A stretch of DNA of 64,000 nt from Herbidospora sakaeratensis. Its GTDB lineage: Bacteria > Actinomycetota > Actinomycetes > Streptosporangiales > Streptosporangiaceae. Positions 9,842 to 19,122 of the stretch are shown piece after piece; position 1 is the first letter of the stretch, and each line of letters begins with the position of its first letter. Below the pieces are notes generated by a model, which was given only the letters and a program-made list of their open reading frames with translations, searched no databases and was not told the DNA's origin. The translations under genes and the position numbers were made by a program. The DNA lies in the NCBI RefSeq assembly GCF_001570525.1, contig NZ_BBXC01000009.1, positions 488,363-552,362 of the forward strand, written 5' to 3'.

Positions 9842-10279
9842 CTAGAGCCAGAACTGGACGCGGTAGAGCTCGGCCAGCCCGATGCGGGCGTCGAAGTCGG
9901 GCTCCCGGTCGTTGAGCAGGACCCTGGTGGTCAGCCGGGCCGACCACGTCGCGCCGGCGCGCCCCAGATCGAACTCCGGTCCGTCGGGGGCCTCGGCCCA
10001 GTCGGCCGCCGCGACGACGCCCGACTTCACGGTCAGGCGCCCGCTCCACAACTCCTCCCACCCGGCGGGCGACGGCGGCGGCCCGTCCCAGGACTCGAAT
10101 CTGATGTGGGCCGTCTGGCTCGTGTGTCTCATGCGGACGAGGAGCGCGTCGTCGGCGGCGGTCACCCGGCCATCGGGGTGGTCGATCGACGCGGAATCGA
10201 CGTCGGGCATCGCGGCGACCGTGAAGAGAGAGAACTCCGGCTCCACCTCGACGTTGGCGGCCTTCTGCAGGATGGACAT
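9842..10279 (-). CDS. Hypothetical protein, 145 aa
   Basis: I do not recognise the family. It is predicted to be soluble, acidic and rich in beta-strand-like segments; it starts MSILQKAANVEVEPEF and ends AELYRVQFWL. The ATG at 10279 is supported by GGGAGG 4 nt upstream. There is no signal peptide and no Cys cluster. It reads away from the SDR gene and stops 15 bp before the padR operator, so it may be transcribed into the padR-ABC operon. Confidence 0.65.
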   Translation of the reverse strand: MSILQKAANVEVEPEFSLFTVAAMPDVDSASIDHPDGRVTAADDALLVRMRHTSQTAHIRFESWDGPPPSPAGWEELWSGRLTVKSGVVAAADWAEAPDGPEFDLGRAGATWSARLTTRVLLNDREPDFDARIGLAELYRVQFWL

Positions 10280-10450
10280 CGACCCTCCCGATCGAACAGG
10301 TTGTCGAAAAGACCGTACACCTGCGGGACGACAGACGTGGTCGAATGGCCGGCCCGGCGGAGCCGTAACGAAAAAGGACGCGACGACGGCGGCGAGGGAT
10401 GCGCGGTGATCAACCAGGGTCGGCGGGCTCCCTTAACTAAGGTGAGCGGC

Positions 10451-11119
10451 ATGAGTGATCGACCTGTCGCCCTGATCACGGGCGGTTCTCGCGGCCTCGG
10501 GGCCGCCGTCGCGCGGGCGCTGTCGCCCGCCTATGACCTGATCCTCGGCGGACGGGGTGGCGGGAAGCTCGACGAGATCTGCAAGGAGCTCGACGCGCGG
10601 CCCTTCCCGGTCGAGCTGACCGAGATCAACCAGCGCGACGTCGAGGGGCTCGGGCGCATCGACCTGCTCGTGCACAGCGCGGGGGTCGTCACGCTCGGGC
10701 CGGTGGGGGAGACGCCGATCCGCGTCTGGCGGGAGACCTTCGAGGTCAACGTCTTCGCCGTCGCCGAGCTGACCCGGCTGCTGCTGCCCTCGCTCCGGGC
10801 GGCCAAGGGGCAGGTCGTGCTGGTCAACTCCGGGGCCGGGCGCAACGCCCACCCCGACTGGGGGTCCTACGCCGCCAGCAAGTGGGCGCTGCGCGCCTAC
10901 GCCGACGTGCTGCGCCAGGAGGAGCCGGAGTTGCGGGTCACCACCGTCTACCCGGGGCGCATCGACACCGACATGCAGCGCGACGTGCGCAACCAGGAGG
11001 GCGGCGAGTACGAGCCGCACCGCTATTTGCGGGCCGAGTCGGTGGCCAAGGCGGTGGTCGCGGCGGTGACCGCGCCGGCCGACGCCCATCTGACCGAGGT
11101 CGTCGTCAGGCCGCGCTAG
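10451..11119 (+). CDS. Short-chain dehydrogenase/reductase (SDR)
   Basis: 222-aa cytosolic NAD(P)-dependent oxidoreductase of the classical SDR type. It has the cofactor motif TGGSRGLG (about residues 10-17), HSAGVV in place of NNAG, active-site Ser in VLVNSGAG and the YAASK catalytic pair (about 135-139). It is slightly shorter than typical 250-aa members because the C-terminal substrate loop is reduced. ATG at 10451 follows AAGGTGAG. It is monocistronic and convergent with the radical SAM gene (8-bp gap). Substrate unknown. Confidence 0.88.
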   Translation: MSDRPVALITGGSRGLGAAVARALSPAYDLILGGRGGGKLDEICKELDARPFPVELTEINQRDVEGLGRIDLLVHSAGVVTLGPVGETPIRVWRETFEVNVFAVAELTRLLLPSLRAAKGQVVLVNSGAGRNAHPDWGSYAASKWALRAYADVLRQEEPELRVTTVYPGRIDTDMQRDVRNQEGGEYEPHRYLRAESVAKAVVAAVTAPADAHLTEVVVRPR

Positions 11120-11127
11120 ACCCAGCG

Positions 11128-12405
11128 TCAGACACGGCGGCGGGGCGTGCGGCGCGGATACTGCTTGGCCGTCTCGGCCAGGACCTGGGCGTGTTCGGCC
11201 TGCTTGCGCCAGTGGCCGTAGGCGTCGCCGCGCTGGGCCAGGCGGTCGAGCTCGGTCGAGGTGGTCAGCGGGATCAGCGCCGGTTCGGCGTCGCGCCACG
11301 GGGTGCCGGGCAGCGGCATGAACGTGTGGGTGTGGATGCGGGCGCCCAGGTCGGCCAGGTCGGAGGCGAGTTTCAGAGACGCCTTCTGGTCGTCTTCGGT
11401 CTCGCCCGGCATGCCGAAGATGAAGTCGACGTTGGGGCGGAACCCGAAGTCGATCGCGATCCTGGCCGCGTCGAGGACCGGCGCGGCGCCGTGGCCACGG
11501 CCCGAGGCGGTCAGGATGCGGTCGGAGCCCGACTGGGCGCCGATGATGATGTTGTCGTTGGCGACGTAGCCGCGCAGCATGCGCATCGCCTCGGGCGTCA
11601 CGTGCTCGGGGCGGATCTCCGAGGGGAAGCTGCCGAAGAACACCCGGCCGTTCGCGGGCGCCTCCTCCTTGCAGGCCACCAGCAGCTCCTCGACCTTGTC
11701 GAGGTCGGGATCGGCGGTCTGGCTGCCGTAACTCAGCGAGGTCGGCGTGATGAACCGGACGTCGCGCAGGCCCCGGGCGGCCATCCGCCGCACGTGGTCG
11801 CGCACGCTCTCGACCGAGCGGTGCCGGAACTGGGCCCCGAACATGAACGGGGTCTGGCAGAACTTGCAGGTGTAGCGGCAGCCGCGGGTGATCTCGATGG
11901 GCCCGGCCCGGCCGGCCGGGAACGAGGGGAAGGCGTCGAGCGGCAGCTGCGGCGCGCCCGGGGTGCGCAGCGCGATCCCGTCGTGGTCGCGGATCGCCAG
12001 GCCCGGCACCCTGCGCAGATCGGGTTCGGCGACCAGGGAGATGATCGTGGTCTCGCCCTCGCCGATCGCGGCGACGTCCCAGCCCGCGTCGATCACCTGC
12101 TGGGGTTCGGCGGTCGCGTGGACACCGCCGGCCACGTGGACGACATCGTTTCTAGTGGAAAGCGCCCTGACTTCGGCCAGTTCGGCCGTCATTAACGGGA
12201 AATCGGGCGAATAGAAGGACCAGAGCACCAGAATCCGGTCGGCGTCGGCCTGGCCGATCTGGATCGCCGTCTCTTCGGCGCTGGTGGCGTACCGGATCTC
12301 GAAGTTCACCGCCGGGGGCGCAGCTTCGAGGGCCGCCAGCAGGGCGTGCATGCCGTAGGTGACCGCCTTGCGGTATCGAACGACCACGCTGACATCGAAA
12401 CTCAC
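11128..12405 (-). CDS. B12-binding/radical SAM protein (MJ_1487-like)
   Basis: 425-aa protein. The N-terminal half resembles a cobalamin-binding Rossmann domain (about residues 45-140; GGVHATAEP, DVAAIGEGE). It is followed by a radical SAM core with the cluster motif CRYTCKFC (CX3CX2C, about residue 190) and GSDR and HTHTFMPLPGTPW blocks. It fits the TIGR04013-like group of B12/radical SAM proteins, of unknown reaction. Start GTG at 12405; its ribosome site is weak (GGAGGG about 12 nt upstream). It is divergent from the M20/hut operon, and the shared 54-bp gap contains the hut-type inverted repeat, so the regulator could affect both. Confidence 0.8.
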   Translation of the reverse strand: MSFDVSVVVRYRKAVTYGMHALLAALEAAPPAVNFEIRYATSAEETAIQIGQADADRILVLWSFYSPDFPLMTAELAEVRALSTRNDVVHVAGGVHATAEPQQVIDAGWDVAAIGEGETTIISLVAEPDLRRVPGLAIRDHDGIALRTPGAPQLPLDAFPSFPAGRAGPIEITRGCRYTCKFCQTPFMFGAQFRHRSVESVRDHVRRMAARGLRDVRFITPTSLSYGSQTADPDLDKVEELLVACKEEAPANGRVFFGSFPSEIRPEHVTPEAMRMLRGYVANDNIIIGAQSGSDRILTASGRGHGAAPVLDAARIAIDFGFRPNVDFIFGMPGETEDDQKASLKLASDLADLGARIHTHTFMPLPGTPWRDAEPALIPLTTSTELDRLAQRGDAYGHWRKQAEHAQVLAETAKQYPRRTPRRRV

Positions 12406-12428
12406 CGGGTCAGGGTAGCCCTCCCTGG

Positions 12429-12448
12429 ACTGAATGAAGCCATTCAGT
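12429..12448 (+). promoter_or_regulatory. Putative hut operator upstream of the M20-hutF-hutI operon
   Basis: Perfect inverted repeat with arms ACTGAATG and CATTCAGT and a 4-nt loop AAGC. Its core TGAAT-N6-ATTCA is the same as that before hutU at 4956-4971. It lies 12 bp before the first gene of the operon. Confidence 0.6.
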
Positions 12449-12459
12449 AGGGTGGAGGA

Positions 12460-13629
12460 ATGCTGGCGGACATCGAGCAGATCGGCAGAAACCCGCGCAC
12501 CGGGGGCTATCGGCGTGACGCCTGGTCGTCCGCCGACATGGAGTTGCGCGAATGGTTCACCCACCAGGCCGCGAAACGCGGTCTGACCAGCCACGAAGAC
12601 CGCAACGGCAACCTGTGGGCGTGGTGGGGCGACCCGTCGAGGCAGGGGCCGGGGCTGGTCACGGGGAGTCACCTCGACTCGGTCCGCGAAGGCGGCGCGT
12701 TCGACGGGCCGCTCGGCGTGGCGTCCGCCTTCGAGGCGATCGACCTGCTCCGGGGCGACGGGTTCGAGCCCGACCGGCCGATCGCCGTGGCCTGCTTCAC
12801 CGACGAGGAGGGGGCCCGGTTCGGGGTGCCCTGCATCGGGTCGCGGCTGCTGACCGGCGTGCTCGACCCCGACCGCGCCCGGGGCCTGCGCGACGACCAG
12901 GGCCACAGCCTCGGCGAGGTGCTCACCGCCCGGGGCCGCGAGCCCGGCCGCCTCGGCCGCGACGACGAGACCCTCTCCCACGTCGGCGTCTTCGTGGAAC
13001 TGCACGTCGAGCAGGGCCGCGCCCTGGAGGCCCCGGTCGGGGTGGCCAGCGCCATCTGGCCCCACGGGCGCTGGCGCTTCGATTTCCGCGGTACGGCCGA
13101 TCACGCCGGCACCACCGCTTTCGAGAACCGCGACGACCCCATGCTCGCCTACGCCCACGCGGTCCTGGCCGCCCGCACCCAGGCCGAGGCCCACGGCGTG
13201 CGCGCCACCTTCGGCAAGGTCCGGGTCGAGCCCAACAACGCCAACGCGATCCCGTCGCTGGTCACCGCCTGGCTCGACGCCCGGGGCCCCGAGACGGAGG
13301 CGGTCCGGAGCCTGGTCGCCGAACTCGCCGCCGGCGCCGAGGTCACCGAGGAGTCGTGGACGCCCGAGGTCACCTTCGACGAGGTGCTGCGTCTGCGCGT
13401 CGCCTGCGTGGCCGGGCTCGACGGCCATCCCGCGCCGATCCTGCCGACCGCCGCCGGGCACGACGCCGGGATCCTGGCCTCCGCCGGGGTGCCGACGGCG
13501 ATGTTGTTCGTCCGCAACCCCACCGGGGTCTCCCACGCGCCCGGCGAGTTCGCCGAGCCGCGCGACTGCGTCTCCGGGGTCATCGCGCTGGCCGCCGTGC
13601 TGGCCGACCTGACCGGCGGCGGGGCGTGA
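12460..13629 (+). CDS. M20 family amidohydrolase in hut operon (allantoate amidohydrolase-like)
   Basis: 389-aa zinc hydrolase of the allantoate amidohydrolase / N-carbamoyl-L-amino-acid hydrolase family. Metal ligands are visible in GSHLDSV (His, Asp), DEEGARFG (Glu), VELHVEQG (His) and the C-terminal AGHDAG. By sequence it would be called allantoate amidohydrolase, but no other purine or allantoin genes are present. It is the first gene of an operon with hutF and hutI, so hydrolysis of N-formyl-L-glutamate is a reasonable alternative (inference from context). ATG at 12460 has GGAGG only 1 nt away, too close for normal initiation, yet the N-terminus matches the family. Stop overlaps the hutF start (TGATG). 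Confidence 0.85.
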   Translation: MLADIEQIGRNPRTGGYRRDAWSSADMELREWFTHQAAKRGLTSHEDRNGNLWAWWGDPSRQGPGLVTGSHLDSVREGGAFDGPLGVASAFEAIDLLRGDGFEPDRPIAVACFTDEEGARFGVPCIGSRLLTGVLDPDRARGLRDDQGHSLGEVLTARGREPGRLGRDDETLSHVGVFVELHVEQGRALEAPVGVASAIWPHGRWRFDFRGTADHAGTTAFENRDDPMLAYAHAVLAARTQAEAHGVRATFGKVRVEPNNANAIPSLVTAWLDARGPETEAVRSLVAELAAGAEVTEESWTPEVTFDEVLRLRVACVAGLDGHPAPILPTAAGHDAGILASAGVPTAMLFVRNPTGVSHAPGEFAEPRDCVSGVIALAAVLADLTGGGA

Positions 13630-14960
13630 TGGAGACGTACTGGTGCGAGATGGCCCTGGTCGGCGGCGCGGTCGCCGAAGGGGTGCGGATCGACGTCGAG
13701 GGCCGCCGGATCTCCGAAGTGAAGCAGGGCGTGCCGCCGACCGGCGAGATCCTCGCCGGCCTGACCATCCCCGGGCTGGCCAACGCCCACTCCCACGCCT
13801 TCCACCGCGCCCTGCGCGGCCACACCCAGGTCGGCCGGGGCAGCTTCTGGACCTGGCGCGAGCAGATGTACGCCGTCGCCGGCCGCCTCGACCCCGACAC
13901 CTATCACCGGCTGGCCCGCGCCGCCTACGCCGAGATGGCCCTGGCCGGGATCACCGCGGTGGGCGAGTTCCACTACCTCCACCACGGCCCCGGCGGCGTC
14001 CCCTACGCCGACCCCAACGAGATGGGCCACGCCCTCGTCAGAGCCGCCCGCGACGCCGGGGTCCGGATCTCGTTGCTCGACACGTGTTATCTCAGCGGCG
14101 GTTTCGGCGCCCCGCTCGAAGGCGTGCAGACCCGGTTCGGCGACGGCACCGCCCACGACTGGGCCGAACGCGCCGACCGGCTCGCCGGGGCGTACGCCGG
14201 GGCCGACGACGTGGAGATCGGCGCGGCCATCCACTCCGTACGGGCCATGCGCCCCGAGCAGATGCCCACCGTGGTCGAGTTCACCCACCACCACGCCGGG
14301 CCGCTGCACACCCACGTCTCGGAGCAGCCCGCCGAGAACGACCAGTGCGTGGCCGCCTACGCCGCCTCCCCGGTCCGCGTCCTGCACGAGGCCGGCGCGC
14401 TCGGCCCGAGGTCGACGGCCGTGCACGCCACCCACGTCTCCGACGAGGACGTCGCCCTCCTCGGCGGCTCCGGCACCCACGTCTGCGTCTGCCCGACCAC
14501 CGAACGCGACCTGGCCGACGGCGTCTGCGCCACCCGCCGCCTCCACCTGGCGGGCAGCCCCATCACGCTCGGCTCCGACAGCCACGCCGTGGTCGACCTC
14601 TTCGAGGAGGCCCGCGCCGTCGAACTCGGCGAGCGCATCGTCAGCGGCGAACGCGGCCACTGGCGGGCCGACGAACTGCTCACCGCCGCCACCCTGGCCG
14701 GCCACACCTCGCTCGGCTTCCCCGACGGCGGCCAGCTCTGCCCGGGAGCCTGGGCCGATCTGGTCACAGTAAGGCTCGACTCCGTGCGTACGGCTGGCGC
14801 GACGGCCCGTTCGGCAGTGGAATCGGTGGTGTTCGCGGCGACGGGTGCCGACGTCGTGTCCGTCGTGTCGGGTGGACGGCGGATCGTCGGCTCCGGCCGC
14901 CACGTGATCGGTGAGGTGGGCCACCTGCTGCGCGACGCCATCGGCGCGGTCCGCGGCTGA
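13629..14960 (+). CDS. hutF: Formimidoylglutamate deiminase
   Basis: 443-aa amidohydrolase-superfamily enzyme that deaminates N-formimidoyl-L-glutamate to N-formyl-L-glutamate in the five-step histidine pathway. Metal-binding signature NAHSHAFHRAL (HxH) near residue 53, FHYLHH, a His in HTHVSEQ, HATHVS and the catalytic Asp in GSDSH. The start ATG at 13629 shares a base with the upstream stop. hutI follows 18 bp downstream. Its presence implies that this organism makes formylglutamate, which needs a deformylase. Confidence 0.93.
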   Translation: METYWCEMALVGGAVAEGVRIDVEGRRISEVKQGVPPTGEILAGLTIPGLANAHSHAFHRALRGHTQVGRGSFWTWREQMYAVAGRLDPDTYHRLARAAYAEMALAGITAVGEFHYLHHGPGGVPYADPNEMGHALVRAARDAGVRISLLDTCYLSGGFGAPLEGVQTRFGDGTAHDWAERADRLAGAYAGADDVEIGAAIHSVRAMRPEQMPTVVEFTHHHAGPLHTHVSEQPAENDQCVAAYAASPVRVLHEAGALGPRSTAVHATHVSDEDVALLGGSGTHVCVCPTTERDLADGVCATRRLHLAGSPITLGSDSHAVVDLFEEARAVELGERIVSGERGHWRADELLTAATLAGHTSLGFPDGGQLCPGAWADLVTVRLDSVRTAGATARSAVESVVFAATGADVVSVVSGGRRIVGSGRHVIGEVGHLLRDAIGAVRG

Positions 14961-14978
14961 CGTGATTGCGAGTGCTGA

Positions 14979-16127
14979 ATGAGCGCGACGCTCTTCTATG
15001 ACATCGGGCTGCTCTTCACGGCCGACCCCGGCCGCGAGGAGATCGCCAAGGCGGCGGTGGTGGTCGACGGCGCGGAGATCGCCTGGGTGGGCGAGGCCGC
15101 CCGCGCCCCGGCCGCCGACCACCGCGTCGACGCCCGCGGCCGGGCCGTGATCCCCGGATTCGTCGACAGCCACGCCCACCTGGTGTTCGCGGGCGACCGG
15201 ACCGCCGAGTTCGCGGCCCGGATGGCCGGGGAGCGCTACACCGCCGGGGGCATCCGGACCACGGTCGCCGCGACGAGGGCGGCGACCACCCCGGAGCTGG
15301 CGAACCGGACCGCCGGGCTGGTGCACGAGATGACCGGCCAGGGCACCACCACCGTCGAGATCAAGAGCGGCTACGGCCTGACCACCGGCGACGAGAAGCG
15401 CTCCCTCGAGGTGGCGCGGGCGTTCACCGAGGAGTCGACGTTCCTGGGCGCCCACGTCGTGCCGCCCGGGACCGACGCCGACGAGTACACCCGCCTGGTC
15501 GCCGGGCCGATGCTGGCCGCCTGCGCCCCCCACGCCAAGTGGATCGACGTCTTCTGCGAGCGCGGCGCCTTCGACGAGGCGCAGAGCCGCGAGATCCTCA
15601 CCGCCGGGAAGGCGGCCGGGCTGGGCCTGCGGGTGCACGCCAACCAGCTGGGGGAGGGGCCGGGCGTCCGGCTGGCCTGTGAGCTCGGCGCGGCCTCGGC
15701 CGACCACTGCACCCACCTCACCCCCGAGGACGTCGGCATGCTCGCCGACGCCGGGGTGGTGGCCACCCTGCTCCCGGGGGCGGAGTTCTCCACCCGCTCG
15801 CCCTATCCCGAGGCCCGCCGGCTGCTCGACGCCGGGGTCACGGTGGCGCTGGCGACCGACTGCAACCCGGGTTCCTCGTTCACCTCGTCGATGCCGTTCT
15901 GCGTGGCGCTGGCCGTACGGGAGATGGGCATGACCCCGGCCGAGGCGGTCAGGGCCGCGACGGCGGGCGGGGCGGCGGCGCTGCGCCGCGCCGACGTCGG
16001 GGTGATCCGGCCGGGCGCGCGGGCCGATCTGGTCATCCTCGAAGCGGCCTCGTATGTGCACCTGGCCTACCGCCCCGGCGTCCCGTTGGTCACACAGGTG
16101 TGGCAGGCCGGACGGCGGGTAGTGTGA
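14979..16127 (+). CDS. hutI: Imidazolonepropionase
   Basis: 382-aa metal-dependent amidohydrolase opening the imidazolone ring to N-formimidoyl-L-glutamate, third step of histidine degradation. Diagnostic blocks: [50 protein letters not shown] and the Asp in ATDCNPG. Last gene of the M20-hutF-hutI operon. A perfect 16-nt palindrome follows 25 nt after the stop. Confidence 0.96.
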   Translation: MSATLFYDIGLLFTADPGREEIAKAAVVVDGAEIAWVGEAARAPAADHRVDARGRAVIPGFVDSHAHLVFAGDRTAEFAARMAGERYTAGGIRTTVAATRAATTPELANRTAGLVHEMTGQGTTTVEIKSGYGLTTGDEKRSLEVARAFTEESTFLGAHVVPPGTDADEYTRLVAGPMLAACAPHAKWIDVFCERGAFDEAQSREILTAGKAAGLGLRVHANQLGEGPGVRLACELGAASADHCTHLTPEDVGMLADAGVVATLLPGAEFSTRSPYPEARRLLDAGVTVALATDCNPGSSFTSSMPFCVALAVREMGMTPAEAVRAATAGGAAALRRADVGVIRPGARADLVILEAASYVHLAYRPGVPLVTQVWQAGRRVV

Positions 16128-16151
16128 GATTTCGCGATAAAGAGATGCGCA

Positions 16152-16167
16152 TCCTCCTATAGGAGGA
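16152..16167. promoter_or_regulatory. Perfect 16-nt palindrome between hutI and the sigma factor gene
   Basis: TCCTCCTATAGGAGGA is fully self-complementary and contains a textbook AGGAGGA without a normal start codon after it. It could be an operator, a terminator stem for hutI lacking a T tract, or part of the sigma-factor leader. The rest of 16128-16274 shows no other feature I can support. Confidence 0.4.
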
Positions 16168-16274
16168 ATCGAAAACCATTCTGGCGGCGTATCTCTTGAG
16201 GGAATCTTTGCCCTGATCCAGCCGTTGGCACGTTCAGGACGAGGGTGTTCGCGCTGCGGAACGAGGTGCCTTGA

Positions 16275-17204
16275 ATGGCGACGGGGAACAGGACGCAGGA
16301 AGTCGCGGATCGTGATCTGCTGGGAACCTACCTGGCGGAGATCGGGCGCGTTCCGCTCCTGAGCGCAGAGCAGGAGGTCGAGCTCGCCAAGCGGATCGAG
16401 GCGGGGCTGTTCGCCGAGCAGCTGCTCGACACGGGCGACCCGGAGCCGAAGGTCTCCGACGCGCTCGACGAGGAACTCGAACGGCTCGCGGTCTCGGGGC
16501 GCCGCGCCAAAGACGAGTTCATCCAGGCGAACCTGCGCCTGGTGGTGGCGGTGGCCCGGAAATACTCGGGGCGCGGAATGCCGCTCATCGATTTGGTGCA
16601 AGAGGGGAACCTGGGCCTGGTGCGGGCGGTCGAGAAATTCGATTACCGCCGGGGTTACAAGTTTTCGACGTATGCGACGTGGTGGATCCGCCAGTCGGTG
16701 GGCCGGGCCATCCACGAGCAGGCCCGCCCGGTGCGCCTGCCCACCCACGCCGGCGAGCAGATGACCCGCCTGATGCGGGTGCGCCGCGACATGCTGGCCG
16801 AATTCGACGCCGAGCCGACCGACGACGATCTCGCGAACGTGCTCGACCTGCCGATCGAGCGGGTGCGCGAGCTGCGCCGCTGGGCCTCCGACCCGGTGTC
16901 GCTGCAACTGGGCGTGGGCGACGAGGACGAGACCGAACTGGGCGACATGATCGCCGACGAGTCGTGGGCCGACCCCGAGGAGCAGGCCCTGGCCACCCTC
17001 GACCGCGAGCGCCTGGAGCACTGGCTGACCGGCCTGGAGGGTCAGGCCAGCGAGATGCTGCGCTGGCGTTACGGCCTGGTCGACGGCCGGGAGCACACCC
17101 TGACCGAAGTGGGCGAGCGCTACGGCATCGGCCGTGACCGGGCCCGCCGCCTCGAACGCGACGCGCTGGCCCGCCTGCGCAAGATGGCCCACGCCGCCGC
17201 GTAG
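16275..17204 (+). CDS. RNA polymerase group 2 sigma-70 factor (SigB/HrdD-like)
   Basis: 309-aa sigma factor. It shows region 1.2 (DLLGTYLAEIGRVPLLSAEQE, read with no gap), region 2 with NLRLVVAVARKYSGRGM, LIDLVQEGNLGLVRAVEKFD and the -10-binding YKFSTYATWWIRQS, region 3 (RLPTHAGEQ) and region 4 (LTEVGERYGIGRDRARRLE). It has no long N-terminal region 1.1 and a short non-conserved region, so it is a non-essential primary-like factor rather than the housekeeping one. ATG at 16275 with GAGGTG upstream. Monocistronic, with a strong terminator. Likely directs stress or growth-phase transcription (family knowledge). Confidence 0.92.
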   Translation: MATGNRTQEVADRDLLGTYLAEIGRVPLLSAEQEVELAKRIEAGLFAEQLLDTGDPEPKVSDALDEELERLAVSGRRAKDEFIQANLRLVVAVARKYSGRGMPLIDLVQEGNLGLVRAVEKFDYRRGYKFSTYATWWIRQSVGRAIHEQARPVRLPTHAGEQMTRLMRVRRDMLAEFDAEPTDDDLANVLDLPIERVRELRRWASDPVSLQLGVGDEDETELGDMIADESWADPEEQALATLDRERLEHWLTGLEGQASEMLRWRYGLVDGREHTLTEVGERYGIGRDRARRLERDALARLRKMAHAAA

Positions 17205-17221
17205 TTTTACCAGCTCAAGAG

Positions 17222-17252
17222 ACGCCTGCCGGTTAACCGGCAGGCGTTTTTT
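17222..17252 (+). terminator. Rho-independent terminator after the sigma factor gene
   Basis: Perfect 26-nt palindrome with arms ACGCCTGCCGGTT and AACCGGCAGGCGT (17222-17247), continuing into six T. Confidence 0.92.
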
Positions 17253-17269
17253 GCATGTACGTAGCGTCC

Positions 17270-17316
17270 GAAACACGCCCGAAACACCCCTGTGGCGAGT
17301 TTCACAGATGTGAAAC
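17270..17316 (+). promoter_or_regulatory. GlnR-like boxes upstream of amtB
   Basis: Two GAAAC half-sites with 6-bp spacing (17270-17274, 17281-17285) are followed by TTCAC-N6-GAAAC (17301-17305, 17312-17316). The latter sits in an 18-bp palindrome with arms GTTTCACA and TGTGAAAC (17299-17316). Actinobacterial GlnR binds GTnAC-n6-GAAAC type pairs before amtB and glnA genes; these sites fit that pattern with one base deviation. Confidence 0.6.
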
Positions 17317-17481
17317 ATGCAGGGTCCCGACCTGAAACGGCAGAAGAACACCCTGGCGTGCACGGGATAGCTAGCTAACCCCGACTACGTCAGTGCGCGA
17401 GCCGGTCGAAGACGCCCTAGGTGAAGCCCACTGCGCAAGTGATAACCGGCCACACGCCAATTGGAAGGAGGGTCGCATCGA

Positions 17482-19118
<1,637 letters not shown>

Positions 19119-19122
19119 CCGG

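Noticed and set aside
16160-16217. Short leader peptide starting with ATT after AGGAGGA upstream of the sigma gene
   Set aside because: It would need a non-standard start codon and there is no conservation evidence. Kept only as part of the palindrome observation.
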